Shown here: positions 18,021 to 25,543 of the stretch, piece by piece | Layout of the letters: the number at the start of each line of letters is the position of its first letter | Position numbering within the stretch: position 1 is the stretch's first letter | From: Lamprobacter modestohalophilus | GTDB lineage: Bacteria; Pseudomonadota; Gammaproteobacteria; Chromatiales; Chromatiaceae | Direction: 5' to 3' | NCBI RefSeq assembly: GCF_016583905.1 | Contig: NZ_NRRY01000010.1 | Location: 1 to 64,000, forward strand | DNA: 64,000 nucleotides | Program-made: the position numbers and the translations under genes | The notes under the pieces: model-generated | The model's database searches: none | The model's input: only the letters and a program-made list of their open reading frames with translations | Told to the model about the DNA's origin: nothing

Positions 18021-19052
18021 TCAGACCGACTGAGCCTGAGCGAGCGCCCGCTCGAGGCGTTGTGCCCAACCGCGTCCACGGGCCTCGAGCTCAGCGCGCG
18101 CCGCGGCAAGCTGTGCGGGAGCCTCTTCGCGCAAGACCGCGAGCAGCTGCGCAACCTGCATGCGGTCCTTGGCGCGCTTTGCGGCTTGTGCGAGCGGACG
18201 TTCTTCGGACACCAGCAGTTTGTGCCAGGCAAAGCGTGCCGGGTCGGGAACGTTGGTCAGGACGAGATCGCGATGGCTGAGCAGCAGCGCCGGCACGGGG
18301 GCTTCGATGAGATAATCGAGAAAACGCAGCGGTTGGGCAGTCCCACCGAGCGCGAGGACGAAGTCACTCTGGGCGCGGGCGGGACCCACCAGTGGCGTCA
18401 GTAGATTGACTCTCAGGCTTTGGCCGCGCACCTTGAACGACGTCGAGGGTGCGCGCAGATCGAGTGCCGGCACCGGAAGAAACCCCATCTCGAGCTGCTC
18501 CAGTGTGGAGCTGATCCCGGGCATGTCGGGGGGGATCGCGAGATCGACATCGACATCGGCATCGGCGGCCAAATCCATGTCCTGGGTTTGCATCGGGCTG
18601 TCCCAGCGCACGCCGAGCAGATTGCCCAGTGCATGGAACGCGTGGGTTCCGATCAGCACCGGTCGCGCCGATCCCGGCCGCAACACGCCCGCATCCGAGA
18701 AGGCGCGCAGAACACGCATCGGGGCATGCTCGGTGCGAAATCCGCCAGCGGCGAGAAAGGCGGCCGCGATCGCTTGCGTCGAGTCGCGCTGTTCGGCCCG
18801 GGCTGCGGCGAGCTCACGCAGTCGTTGGGTACGCGCTTCGGTGGCCTCGTTGTCGGGGCCGAGGTACAGCTGCCGGGTTCGTCCTTCGAGCGAACGGTAT
18901 TGGAAGTAGACGTAGACGCCGTTGCGGATGTGTTTGCGCACGACCGATCCAGGACAGCGTGCGAGCCCATCCTCGGCGGCCTCGATCATGGCCAAGTCGA
19001 GCAACTAGGCGTAGAGCGTCCGCGCGGTGAGGGACAGGTGGCGGGGTTGCAT
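18021..19052 (-). pseudogene. GSU2403-family nucleotidyltransferase with in-frame TAG at codon 16
   Basis: From ATG 19050-19052 the frame reads MQPRHLSLTARTLYA then TAG at 19005-19007, then continues open for 327 residues. The 15 residues before the stop match the normal N-terminus of this family (RHLSLxAxTLYAxLL), so the stop interrupts a real gene. Downstream blocks are typical: GSVVRKHIRNGVYVYFQYR, YLGPD, then the nucleotidyltransferase core VLIGTHAFHALGNLLGVRW ... TQDMDLAADADVDVDLAIP with the GTHA and D-x-D type metal residues. These proteins are thought to be nucleotidyltransferase toxins or their relatives. A restart at the next Met (about codon 22) would remove only a small helix, so the product may still be made. 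Confidence 0.8.
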
Positions 19053-19160
19053 TGCCTCGATTACACGCAATCCTAAAACACTTTCCGTATAACCTGCTTG
19101 CGAAGCTCGTCGCCGGGACAGCGAGGACGCCGCATCCCGGCTGTTGATGCCGCTCTCCTC

Positions 19161-19405
19161 TCAGTTGTTACGCAATGCGTCCGCCGCTTCTGGCTCCAGG
19201 TCCGGACTCGCCGCGAGCCACGTATCGAAGTCCGCCAGATCACCGCGCTCGCGCCGCTCGCGGAAGTACGCCGCGGTCTTGAGCGCCGAGACCTTCTCAG
19301 CGATGGCCGTCACGAAGAATTGGTTCATGGACACGTTTCTTCTTCAGCGACCTGGCGGGCATCGGCGTACAGCGATTCGGGTACACGCAGTGCGTGATTG
19401 GCCAT
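19161..19405 (-). pseudogene. Frameshifted RHH/HicB-like antitoxin
   Basis: ATG 19403-19405, with AGAGGA upstream, starts MANHALRVPESLYADARQVAEEETCP and then stops. The next frame carries on directly with MNQFFVTAIAEKVSALKTAAYFRERR and LADFDTWLAASPD to TGA at 19161. The two halves join into the usual 80-residue HicB/ribbon-helix-helix plasmid antitoxin, so one base has been lost or gained near 19326. No toxin gene adjoins. Confidence 0.7.
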
Positions 19406-19516
19406 CAGGCTTGATCCTCTTGTTGGAGTTTGCATGAGAGCGGGTGTCAGAGATATCCGCGCTGCAGATCGCCCTACGTCGCTGAGATCGACGCGGTGAC
19501 CATTGCTCCCGTCGAT

Positions 19517-19553
19517 CCTTGCAAATCGGGAGGCTCGCTCCCTAAATGCAAGG
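19517..19553. repeat. Hairpin with TTGCA core, member 2
   Basis: CCTTGCA...TGCAAGG forms the outer stem and GGGAG...CTCCC the inner one. Sequence TCGATCCTTGCAAATC is shared with member 4 at 21728. Confidence 0.6.
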
Positions 19554-19684
19554 CTCATTGGTCAAACGCTCGAGGCCAATTGTCCTTCAGAGAAGGACGG
19601 TTTACTGCTGTTTTGTCCTTCACAGAAGGGCATCATGAGCGACGCATCCACGGCGGCCTCAGACGGCAATCAAGCGCTCGACGC

Positions 19685-19775
19685 TCAGTTGCGCAACGCG
19701 TCCGCCGCCTCTGCCTCCAGATCCGGACTCGCCGCGAGCCAGGCATCGAAGTCCGCCAGATCACCGCTCTCGCGG
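19685..19775 (-). pseudogene. Second antitoxin remnant (C-terminal piece)
   Basis: Encodes ESGDLADFDAWLAASPDL then EAEAADALRN and a stop, almost the same as the end of the frameshifted antitoxin at 19161. No N-terminal half is left. The duplication shows that this type of module was acquired at least twice here. Confidence 0.65.
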
Positions 19776-19830
19776 AATCAACCGAAGCCGACGCGCCGTG
19801 AAGCCGACCATTTTCCAGCGGAAATTCATA

Positions 19831-19866
19831 AAGTCTTGACTTTTTTCCAGCAAACAGAAAAATAGT
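19831..19866. promoter_or_regulatory. Palindrome upstream of the ATPase gene
   Basis: GACTTTTTTC and GAAAAATAGTC form an imperfect inverted repeat ending 5 bases before the ATPase start. The same layout, GACTTTTTTCCA then AATAGTC, occurs at about 21882-21914 upstream of the orphan MbcA-type antitoxin, suggesting a common operator. Confidence 0.5.
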
Positions 19867-19870
19867 CGGC

Positions 19871-21010
19871 ATGGAGCGACTGATCAAACCGCTGGTGCAG
19901 CGCGATCTTGTCCGCAAGATGGTGTTCCTCACCGGTCCCCGGCAGGCCGGCAAGACCACGCTGGCCGAGATGATTGCTGACCAGTTTGCCGATGCTCAGC
20001 TGTTTAACTGGGACGTCCTCGCCGACCGTCGAGTGATGCTGGCACAAAGCTGGATTCCCACGGCGTCCTTGCTGGTGTTCGATGAGCTTCACAAGATGAA
20101 GGACTGGCGCCCCTGGTTAAAAGGCGTATACGACGGGCGCACGCAAGGCCAATCGATCCTGGTCACGGGCAGCGCGCGGCTAGACGCCTTCCGCCAAGCG
20201 GGGGAGTCGCTGGCCGGTCGCTACTTTTCCTGGCACCTGCTTCCGGTGACCGTGCATGAGCTCGTCGCGAAAACGGACACGGTGCCTGAAGAGGCGCTGA
20301 ATAGGCTGCTGAACCGGGGCGGGTTCCCAGAGCCGCTGTTGGCCGAAGCCGATGCCGATGCACGGCGCTGGCGGCAGTTGTATCTGGACGGACTGATCCG
20401 TGACGACATCCTGGAGTTCTCCCGCATCGCTGAGGTGCAGGCGATGCGACTGTTCGTGCAGATGCTGCGCGAGCGCGTCGGCTCGCCGGTCTCGTTGGCC
20501 TCCATGGCACGCGATCTTCAGCTCTCACCCACGACCCTCAGTCGCTACCTGGGCATCCTCGAGACGCTGCATGTCGTCTTCATCGTTCGTCCTTTTCACC
20601 GCAACATCGCACGCGCCTTACTGAAAGAGCCGAAGGTGTATTTCTACGACACGGGGCTGGTCAAGGGGGATGACGGCATCCGCTTTGAGAATGCCTGCGC
20701 AACCATGTTGCAGGCCGAGGTGCAACGGCGGCGTGATGCCGAGGGCCAAGAGGCGACGCTCAGTTACATTCGTGACAAGGAAGGCCGGGAGATCGATTTT
20801 GTCCTCTGCGATGCCGATCAACCGATCCAACTGGTCGAGTGCAAATGGTCGGACGCCGCCGTTCCTCGTTATCTGGCGGCCACCGCAGCGCGATTTCCGC
20901 AGGCCCGCGCCACCTTGCTGGTTCGCCATCTGCGCCATCGCGAGCAACGCGGAGCCGTCGCGGTCGCGCCGGCTGCACCCTGGTTGGCCGACCTTGGCGC
21001 CGGTCACTAA
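19871..21010 (+). CDS. AAA+ ATPase of the DUF4143 family
   Basis: 379 residues, normal length. Walker A GPRQAGKTTLAE (residues 22-33), Walker B LLVFDELHKM (65-74), sensor VTGSARLD, a winged-helix region near 215-240 (SLASMARDLQLSPTTLSRYL) and the DUF4143 C-terminal nuclease-like domain with IDFVLCD ... LVECKWSD, i.e. a D...ExK pattern. Function of this very common family is not settled; toxin-like or mobile-element roles have been proposed. It is flanked by a palindrome upstream and a TTGCAA hairpin downstream. Confidence 0.85.
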   Translation: MERLIKPLVQRDLVRKMVFLTGPRQAGKTTLAEMIADQFADAQLFNWDVLADRRVMLAQSWIPTASLLVFDELHKMKDWRPWLKGVYDGRTQGQSILVTGSARLDAFRQAGESLAGRYFSWHLLPVTVHELVAKTDTVPEEALNRLLNRGGFPEPLLAEADADARRWRQLYLDGLIRDDILEFSRIAEVQAMRLFVQMLRERVGSPVSLASMARDLQLSPTTLSRYLGILETLHVVFIVRPFHRNIARALLKEPKVYFYDTGLVKGDDGIRFENACATMLQAEVQRRRDAEGQEATLSYIRDKEGREIDFVLCDADQPIQLVECKWSDAAVPRYLAATAARFPQARATLLVRHLRHREQRGAVAVAPAAPWLADLGAGH

Positions 21011-21044
21011 GGCTCGATCCGGCTGCCTGCCAACGGGTTTAACC

Positions 21045-21078
21045 TTGCAAAACCAACATCACGATGCTGGTTTTGCAA
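21045..21078. repeat. Perfect hairpin after the ATPase gene, member 3
   Basis: TTGCAAAACCA and TGGTTTTGCAA pair over 11 bases around a 12-base loop. It begins 34 bases after the ATPase stop. No T-run follows. Confidence 0.7.
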
Positions 21079-21224
21079 TGATCTGTCTGAAGTCGGCACG
21101 TCGGCGACTTCCCGGAATTATCCGCCTTTATCTCGGTTTGGATCATTTATCTGTTTGGCGATTAAGCTGAGGTTCTCAGCTGGTCGGAGACGCGCTCTAA
21201 GGCCAGACCACCGAGCCTTGTCGG

Positions 21225-21300
21225 TGCGCGGGCTGGTTGATCGCGGCTAAGCGCAGCCAACTGGCCGATGGCACCGCGGCCCTCGACGTACTCAGGCCAG
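21225..21300 (+). pseudogene. Diverged fragment of recombinase 5-prime region (possible)
   Basis: GGCTGGTTGATCGCGG and the following CGCAGCCAACTGGCCGAT resemble the recombinase gene at about 25666-25705 (GGCTGGCTGATCGTGC, CGCGGCCAGCTGGCCGAC). The match fades on both sides. If real, it is the oldest of the partial copies and precedes the orphan antitoxin at 21429. Confidence 0.4.
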
Positions 21301-21428
21301 GCCTGCAGCGCGCACGAGACCGGCGAGTGCGCATTTGGATTCGAGCCACGCCACATTGGCCATCGTCTTGCCCGTGCTACGTCAACGCCTAGACTGCACT
21401 ATCTGCACAACGTCTTTAGGAGAGGCTC

Positions 21429-21659
21429 ATGTACAAGCGCATGACGATTACACTCGACGAACCGGTCTATGAGGGGCTGAATCGGCAGATCGGCAAGCGG
21501 CGCATCAGCCAGTTCATCGAAGATTTGGTCCGCCCGCATGTGCTGGATTCCAGCCTCGACGAGGGGTATCAGGCGATGGCCGCCGATGCTGAACGCGAAG
21601 CGGAGGCTGTGCAGTGGTGCAACGCCCTGGCGAAAGATGTCGCTGCTGAGCCGCGGTGA
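21429..21659 (+). CDS. Orphan ribbon-helix-helix antitoxin
   Basis: 76 residues with AGGAG upstream. KRMTITLDEPVYEGL and RISQFIEDLVRPHVL form the ribbon-helix-helix DNA-binding part; the acidic C-terminus (EREAEAVQWCNALAKDV) matches antitoxins that normally overlap a MazF-type toxin. No toxin follows: downstream bases have no MazF-like frame. It may serve as an anti-addiction gene or be a leftover. Confidence 0.75.
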   Translation: MYKRMTITLDEPVYEGLNRQIGKRRISQFIEDLVRPHVLDSSLDEGYQAMAADAEREAEAVQWCNALAKDVAAEPR

Positions 21660-21727
21660 GCCGCGACCGCCGCAGGGCCTCCCGAAGGCTGCCTGGCGAT
21701 CGTGGCTCTCCGCGTCTGCGCTCGTCG

Positions 21728-21768
21728 ATCCTTGCAAATCCGGAGTGATCATCCGAGATTGCAAGGAT
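21728..21768. repeat. Hairpin with TTGCAA core, member 4
   Basis: Arms ATCCTTGCAAATCCGGA and TCCGAGATTGCAAGGAT pair with two mismatches around GTGATCA. It shares its left arm with member 2. Confidence 0.65.
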
Positions 21769-21984
21769 GATTGACCGAAAACGCCGCGCAAGCCCCTGGC
21801 TAGCCGTGGGGAGCCTCAGAAAACCAGCATGTCAGTGTGGCTTAAAGTCGACGCTTTTCCAGAGAAAGCATCAATTGCCGCGACTTTTTTCCACTTCCAA
21901 CAATAATAGTCATCATCTGCACCGATCGCGGCCATCTGTCCGCCTCCCGCCTCGATCTGTATTTCTCCAGTCATGGAGTCGTGT

Positions 21985-22383
21985 ATGACCGCCCCCCACC
22001 CGGACACCAGCGTCGACGCGGAGATCCTCTCTAGCACCGCCTTGCAGGCCTTCTTCAACCTGACCGCGCGTTGGGCACTGAGTAGTGCGCAAGAGCGGGT
22101 GTTGCTTGGCAGTCCGCCAGCGTCGACCTTCTTCAAATGGAAGTCGGAGAAGACCGCGCGGCGGCTGGGGCGAGACACCCTGGAGCGCATCAGCTATCTG
22201 CTGGGCATCGCCCGGGCCTTAGGCGAGCTGTTGCCCTCGCCGCGCGCGGCCGATGAGTGGGTCAAGAAACCGAATGCCGCGCCTTTGTTCCATGGGCACT
22301 CAGCGCTGGAGCGGATGCTGGGCGGAAGTCTGATCGATCTCGCCGATGTGCGCCGCTACCTCGATGCCCAGCGTGGCCTCTAG
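21985..22383 (+). CDS. Orphan MbcA/ParS/Xre-type antitoxin (DUF2384)
   Basis: 132 residues from ATG 21985, which has GGAG 7 bases upstream. LTARWALSSAQERVLLGSPP with TFFKWKSEKT is the short HTH, and SYLLGIARALGELLP followed by WVKKPNAAPLFHGHSALERMLGG and LADVRRYLDAQRGL is the DUF2384 toxin-binding end, complete to its usual last residues. The partner RES toxin is absent downstream. A GACTTTTTTCCA/AATAGTC palindrome lies upstream, as in front of the ATPase gene. Confidence 0.8.
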   Translation: MTAPHPDTSVDAEILSSTALQAFFNLTARWALSSAQERVLLGSPPASTFFKWKSEKTARRLGRDTLERISYLLGIARALGELLPSPRAADEWVKKPNAAPLFHGHSALERMLGGSLIDLADVRRYLDAQRGL

Positions 22384-22575
22384 ACATGGCGATCAAGAAT
22401 ACTGGCTGTGGACGGCTGACGCTGTTAAGGGAGCGCTTGGTCGAAGTTTGCTGAGCCATTCTTGTGCTGCTGTTAGCAAACAAGTTGTTAATCGAGGCCC
22501 GCAAGGCCCTTTTGGTTTTAGTTTTTTATACTTTTAATCTACGCAAGTGATTGTTTGTATAGTAGTTTTCAAGAT
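22384..22575. other. AT-rich spacer before the tandem repeat
   Basis: No gene. A weak hairpin GGCCCGCAAGGCC with a T-rich tail at about 22496-22532 could terminate the antitoxin transcript. The next 60 bases are strongly AT-rich and abut the repeat array, an arrangement found at iteron origins and recombination sites. Confidence 0.4.
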
Positions 22576-22579
22576 ATAG

Positions 22580-22824
22580 TGTGACAGGAACAGCCTTTTA
22601 CTGTGACGGAAACAGCCCATGGTGTGACGGAAACAGCCTTGGCTTGGAAGACACCAGCTTGCAGGCTTTCTGCGCCAAGAGTTTGGTGACGGAAACAGCC
22701 TTCTCGGAGGTGGCTAGACCGGCATTGTGTGACAGAAACAGCCTCCTCGGAGGTGGTCATACCGACATTGTGTGACAGAAACAGCCTTCCCAGAGGTAGC
22801 CAGACCGGCATTGTGTGACGGACC
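22580..22824 (+). repeat. Array of TGTGACGGAAACAGCC-type repeats, with 43-bp tandem units
   Basis: Six copies of TGTGAC(A/G)GAAACAGCC at 22580, 22602, 22623, 22685, 22728 and 22771 and a partial seventh at 22814. The first three are 21 bases apart; from 22685 on the period is exactly 43 bases, with the spacer TCGGAGGTGGCTAGACC-GGCATTG also conserved. An inverted GTTTCCGTCA lies at 22924 and a further GACGGAAACA at 22957. This is iteron-like, or a set of transposase/recombinase binding sites. It is not a CRISPR array: spacers are repeats themselves. Confidence 0.85.
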
Positions 22825-22985
22825 TGGCGAAGGCGCGCTTCGGTCTCGGGGCTGCGCCGCCCAAGGAGCTTGCCGTTACCGCGCCGGTGGACTCGCTGCT
22901 GATGGGTAAGCGCGTGCATTTTATGTTTCCGTCATTTGGAGAGACTCACTATACCGACGGAAACAACAGATCAGATCAATGGCGC

Positions 22986-23129
22986 CTCAGCATATCGCCG
23001 CATCCCGGCACCCTGCCCCTGGTCCCCGCCGTTGGCGCGGGTTGGCTGATCGTGCCGGAGCGCGGCCAACTGGCCGATTGTCGCACCGATCTGCAGGCGG
23101 TCAGCCGCTGGCTAGCCGAGTCAGTGACT
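22986..23129 (+). pseudogene. Truncated copy of the recombinase 5-prime region, copy A
   Basis: Encodes HPGTLPLVPAVGAGWLIVPE then RGQLADCRTDLQAVSRWLA, nearly the same as residues 28-66 of the recombinase at 25544. The match starts after about codon 25 and breaks off just before the hipB promoter. No start codon is preserved. Confidence 0.8.
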
Positions 23130-23173
23130 GTTAAAATGGTCTTAATGTTGATTACTGACTGTTTTATCGGCTA
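23130..23173 (+). promoter_or_regulatory. hipBA promoter/operator region
   Basis: TGACTGTTAAAA and TGACTGTTTTAT form a direct repeat 31 bases apart directly before hipB, and GTCAGTGAC is palindromic. HipB-type repressors bind repeated operators at this position in known systems; the assignment here is inference. Confidence 0.4.
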
Positions 23174-23518
23174 ATGAAGCGCCAACGGGTCTCCCTACAA
23201 CCAACGCTCGCTGCCTGCGCGCTGCTTGGGCGGTTGATTCGCATCGCGCGCAAGGAGCAGCGCTGGAGCGAGCACGAGTTGGCTGCTCGGGCGCTGATCT
23301 CGCGCAGCACCCTGCAGAAGGTCGAGCGCGGCGATCCGAGCGTGGCGATCGGGATCGTGTTCGACTGTGCGCACCTGGTCGGCGTGCCGTTGTTTCCCGA
23401 TACCGAGCCGAGCCCGCCGATCAGGACCTTGGGGCAGGCCATCGCCCGTGCTGATGACCGGCTTGCGCTGCTGCCCAAGCGGGTGCGCGCACCGGTGAGC
23501 GTCGATGACGACTTCTGA
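23174..23518 (+). CDS. hipB: HipB-type antitoxin
   Basis: 114 residues. An HTH_3 fold is seen in LLGRLIRIARKEQRWSEHEL followed by ISRSTLQKVERGDPSVAIG. It lies directly before and overlaps hipA by 14 bases, the standard order. The C-terminal tail is longer than in E. coli HipB. Confidence 0.85.
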   Translation: MKRQRVSLQPTLAACALLGRLIRIARKEQRWSEHELAARALISRSTLQKVERGDPSVAIGIVFDCAHLVGVPLFPDTEPSPPIRTLGQAIARADDRLALLPKRVRAPVSVDDDF

Positions 23519-24749
23519 GGGCAGTGCCTTCGTCTGGGTCTGGCTGCCGGAGGCGATCGAGCCGGTGGTGGCCGGCAAGCTGGTAGCGCAAGGCGATCGG
23601 CTGCTGTTCGTCTATGGCCGCAGCTATCTCGCGCGTGCGGAGGCGATTCCTCTGTACCTGCCAGAACTGCCGCTGCAGTCCGGGCCGATCACGCCCCTGC
23701 CCGGCTTACGCATGGCCGGCTGTCTGCGCGATGCCGCCCCTGACGCCTGGGGCCGGCGGATGATCCTCTATCGACAACTGGGTGCCGCAGCGCGCGATGC
23801 CGACACGGAGCGACTCGATGAGTTGACCTATCTGTTGGGTTCCGATTCCGATCGGGTCGGCGCGCTCGATGTGCAGGCGTCGGCGACGGACTACGTGCCC
23901 CGTGATCCGGCAAGCGCCTCGCTGGAGGCGTTGGCCGAGGCGAGCTCGCGCATCGACCAAGGCTTAGCATTGACTCCGGCCCTGCAGGCGGCCTTGCAGC
24001 ACGGCACCTCGCTCGGCGGCGCACGCCCGAAAGCGGGGCTCACCGACGGCCAGACGAAATGGGTCGCGAAGTTTTCCTCCAGCACTGATCGCTTTTCGGT
24101 GGTCAAGGCCGAGTTTGTCGCGATGCGCCTGGCGGCGCTGGCCGGCTTGGACGTCGCGCCGGTCCGACTGACCCAGGCATTCGGCAACGATGTCCTGCTG
24201 GTGGAGCGCTTCGACCGGCGCTGGACGCCTGCCGGCTGGCAGCGGCGCGCGGTGGTCTCGGCGCTGACGCTGTTGGGCCTCGAGGCGATGATGGCGCGCT
24301 ATGCCAGCTATGCGGATCTGGCTGAACAGATTCGCCAGCGCTTCACCGATCCGGCGGCGACCCTCCAGGAGGTGTTCGCGCGTCTGGTGTTCAACATCCT
24401 CTGCGGCAATACCGATGATCATGCGCGCAATCATGCCGCCTTTTGGGATGGCACGAGGCTGTCGCTGACGCCTGCGTTCGACATCTGTCCACAGGCCCGA
24501 ACCGGACGGGAGGCCTCTCAGGCGATGGCGATCGTCGGCGGGCAACGCCTGAGCCAGATCGCGCTCTGTCTGCAGGCCGCCACCACGTTCGGCTTGACCC
24601 GGGCCGAGGCTGAGGCTGTCGTTGCGCGGCAGGTCGAGACAATCGAAGCGCATTGGGAGTCGGTGTGTGACGCTGCGCAGCTGCCAGTTGGTGAGCGCGC
24701 CTTGCTCTGGCGCCGACAGTTTCTCAATCCCTTTGCGTTCGGTGAGTAG
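23505..24749 (+). CDS. hipA: HipA-type Ser/Thr kinase toxin
   Basis: 414 residues. HipA N-terminal barrel, then GTSLGGARPKA (167-177), the ATP-binding Lys in KWVAKF (186), LLVERFDR (231-238), catalytic loop NTDDHARNH (302-310) and the metal Asp in AFDICP (326). HipA phosphorylates glutamyl-tRNA synthetase or related targets and causes growth arrest until bound by HipB. All active-site residues are present. Start overlaps hipB. Confidence 0.9.
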   Translation: MTTSEGSAFVWVWLPEAIEPVVAGKLVAQGDRLLFVYGRSYLARAEAIPLYLPELPLQSGPITPLPGLRMAGCLRDAAPDAWGRRMILYRQLGAAARDADTERLDELTYLLGSDSDRVGALDVQASATDYVPRDPASASLEALAEASSRIDQGLALTPALQAALQHGTSLGGARPKAGLTDGQTKWVAKFSSSTDRFSVVKAEFVAMRLAALAGLDVAPVRLTQAFGNDVLLVERFDRRWTPAGWQRRAVVSALTLLGLEAMMARYASYADLAEQIRQRFTDPAATLQEVFARLVFNILCGNTDDHARNHAAFWDGTRLSLTPAFDICPQARTGREASQAMAIVGGQRLSQIALCLQAATTFGLTRAEAEAVVARQVETIEAHWESVCDAAQLPVGERALLWRRQFLNPFAFGE

Positions 24750-24755
24750 CCTGCG

Positions 24756-24908
24756 ATGTCGACAGAGAAATCGCCCACGGAACCTGGTCTTCCCATGCCA
24801 GCGCCCGCGCTGAGCGCCTGGCTGCCCTGGTGCCTCAGCGAGTCAGCGGAGACCTCGCCGCATCCCGGCGTCCTGCCCCCGATTCCGGCCGGAGGCTCAG
24901 ACTGGTTG
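24756..24908 (+). pseudogene. Truncated copy of the recombinase 5-prime region, copy B
   Basis: Starts with its own ATG 7 bases after hipA and encodes SAWLPWCLSESAETSPHPGV then LPPIPAGG, near-identical to residues 11-39 of the recombinase at 25544. It breaks off at about 24908 and the frame then runs into unrelated DNA before mazE. Confidence 0.85.
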
Positions 24909-24963
24909 CCATGGATAGCAAAATCGAGTGTAATAACAAAGTTACCATATCAGGGGGCCGGCG

Positions 24964-25200
24964 GTGCAGACTACGTTACGCAAGATCGGCAACTCGAGAG
25001 GCGTCATCATCCCGGCAGCCCTGCTGGCTCAAGCCGGACTCGACGACGCCGTTGATTTGCGCTTGGAAGGGAACCGAATCATCATCGAGCCCGTGAAAAC
25101 ACCGCGGGAAGGCTGGTTCAACGGCGCAAACCCGGTTCAGGACGTCGACGCCTGGGGGGAGCTGCCACCGGATGACGATGCCAGCGAGTGGGAATGGTAG
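24964..25200 (+). CDS. mazE: MazE/AbrB-type antitoxin
   Basis: 78 residues from GTG 24964. QTTLRKIGNSRGVIIPAAL is the swapped-hairpin AbrB fold of MazE/PemI antitoxins, and the acidic C-terminus (DDDASEWEW) is the toxin-binding tail. It overlaps the toxin gene by 7 bases. Confidence 0.88.
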   Translation: MQTTLRKIGNSRGVIIPAALLAQAGLDDAVDLRLEGNRIIIEPVKTPREGWFNGANPVQDVDAWGELPPDDDASEWEW

Positions 25201-25520
25201 ACCAGCGCCGGATCATTCGTCGCGGTGAGGTCTACTGGATCAACCTCGATCCAACCATCGGCACTGAGATCAACAAGACCCGACCTGGGCTGGTCGTCTC
25301 GCCCGATGATCTGAACGCCGCATTGCCGCGCGTGATCATCGCACCGCTCACCAGTCGAGGGCAGCCACTGGGTTGTCGTCCTGAACTGGTGTTTGGCGGT
25401 CAGCAGGCGCGCATCCTGCTCGATCAAATCCGTTGCGTCGATCGGCGTCGTCTGTTGGGCAAGCTCGGCGAGATCGATCCAGCATGTTGGCATGCCGTGT
25501 TGCTCGAGATGCTCCACTGA
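25194..25520 (+). CDS. mazF: MazF/PemK-type endoribonuclease toxin
   Basis: 108 residues. RRGEVYWINLDPTIGTEINKTRPGLVVS is the MazF N-terminal strand pair, with the active-site Arg of RRGEV and Thr of PLTS. DQIRCVDRRRLLGKLGEI completes the fold. MazF toxins cut mRNA at short motifs. I used ATG 25194 inside the mazE end. Confidence 0.88.
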   Translation: MVDQRRIIRRGEVYWINLDPTIGTEINKTRPGLVVSPDDLNAALPRVIIAPLTSRGQPLGCRPELVFGGQQARILLDQIRCVDRRRLLGKLGEIDPACWHAVLLEMLH

Positions 25521-25543
25521 TGCGCTCTCGGCGCACGCCGCCA

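Noticed and set aside
22580-22824. CRISPR-like appearance of the repeat array
   Set aside because: The spacers are themselves near-identical and no cas gene is present.
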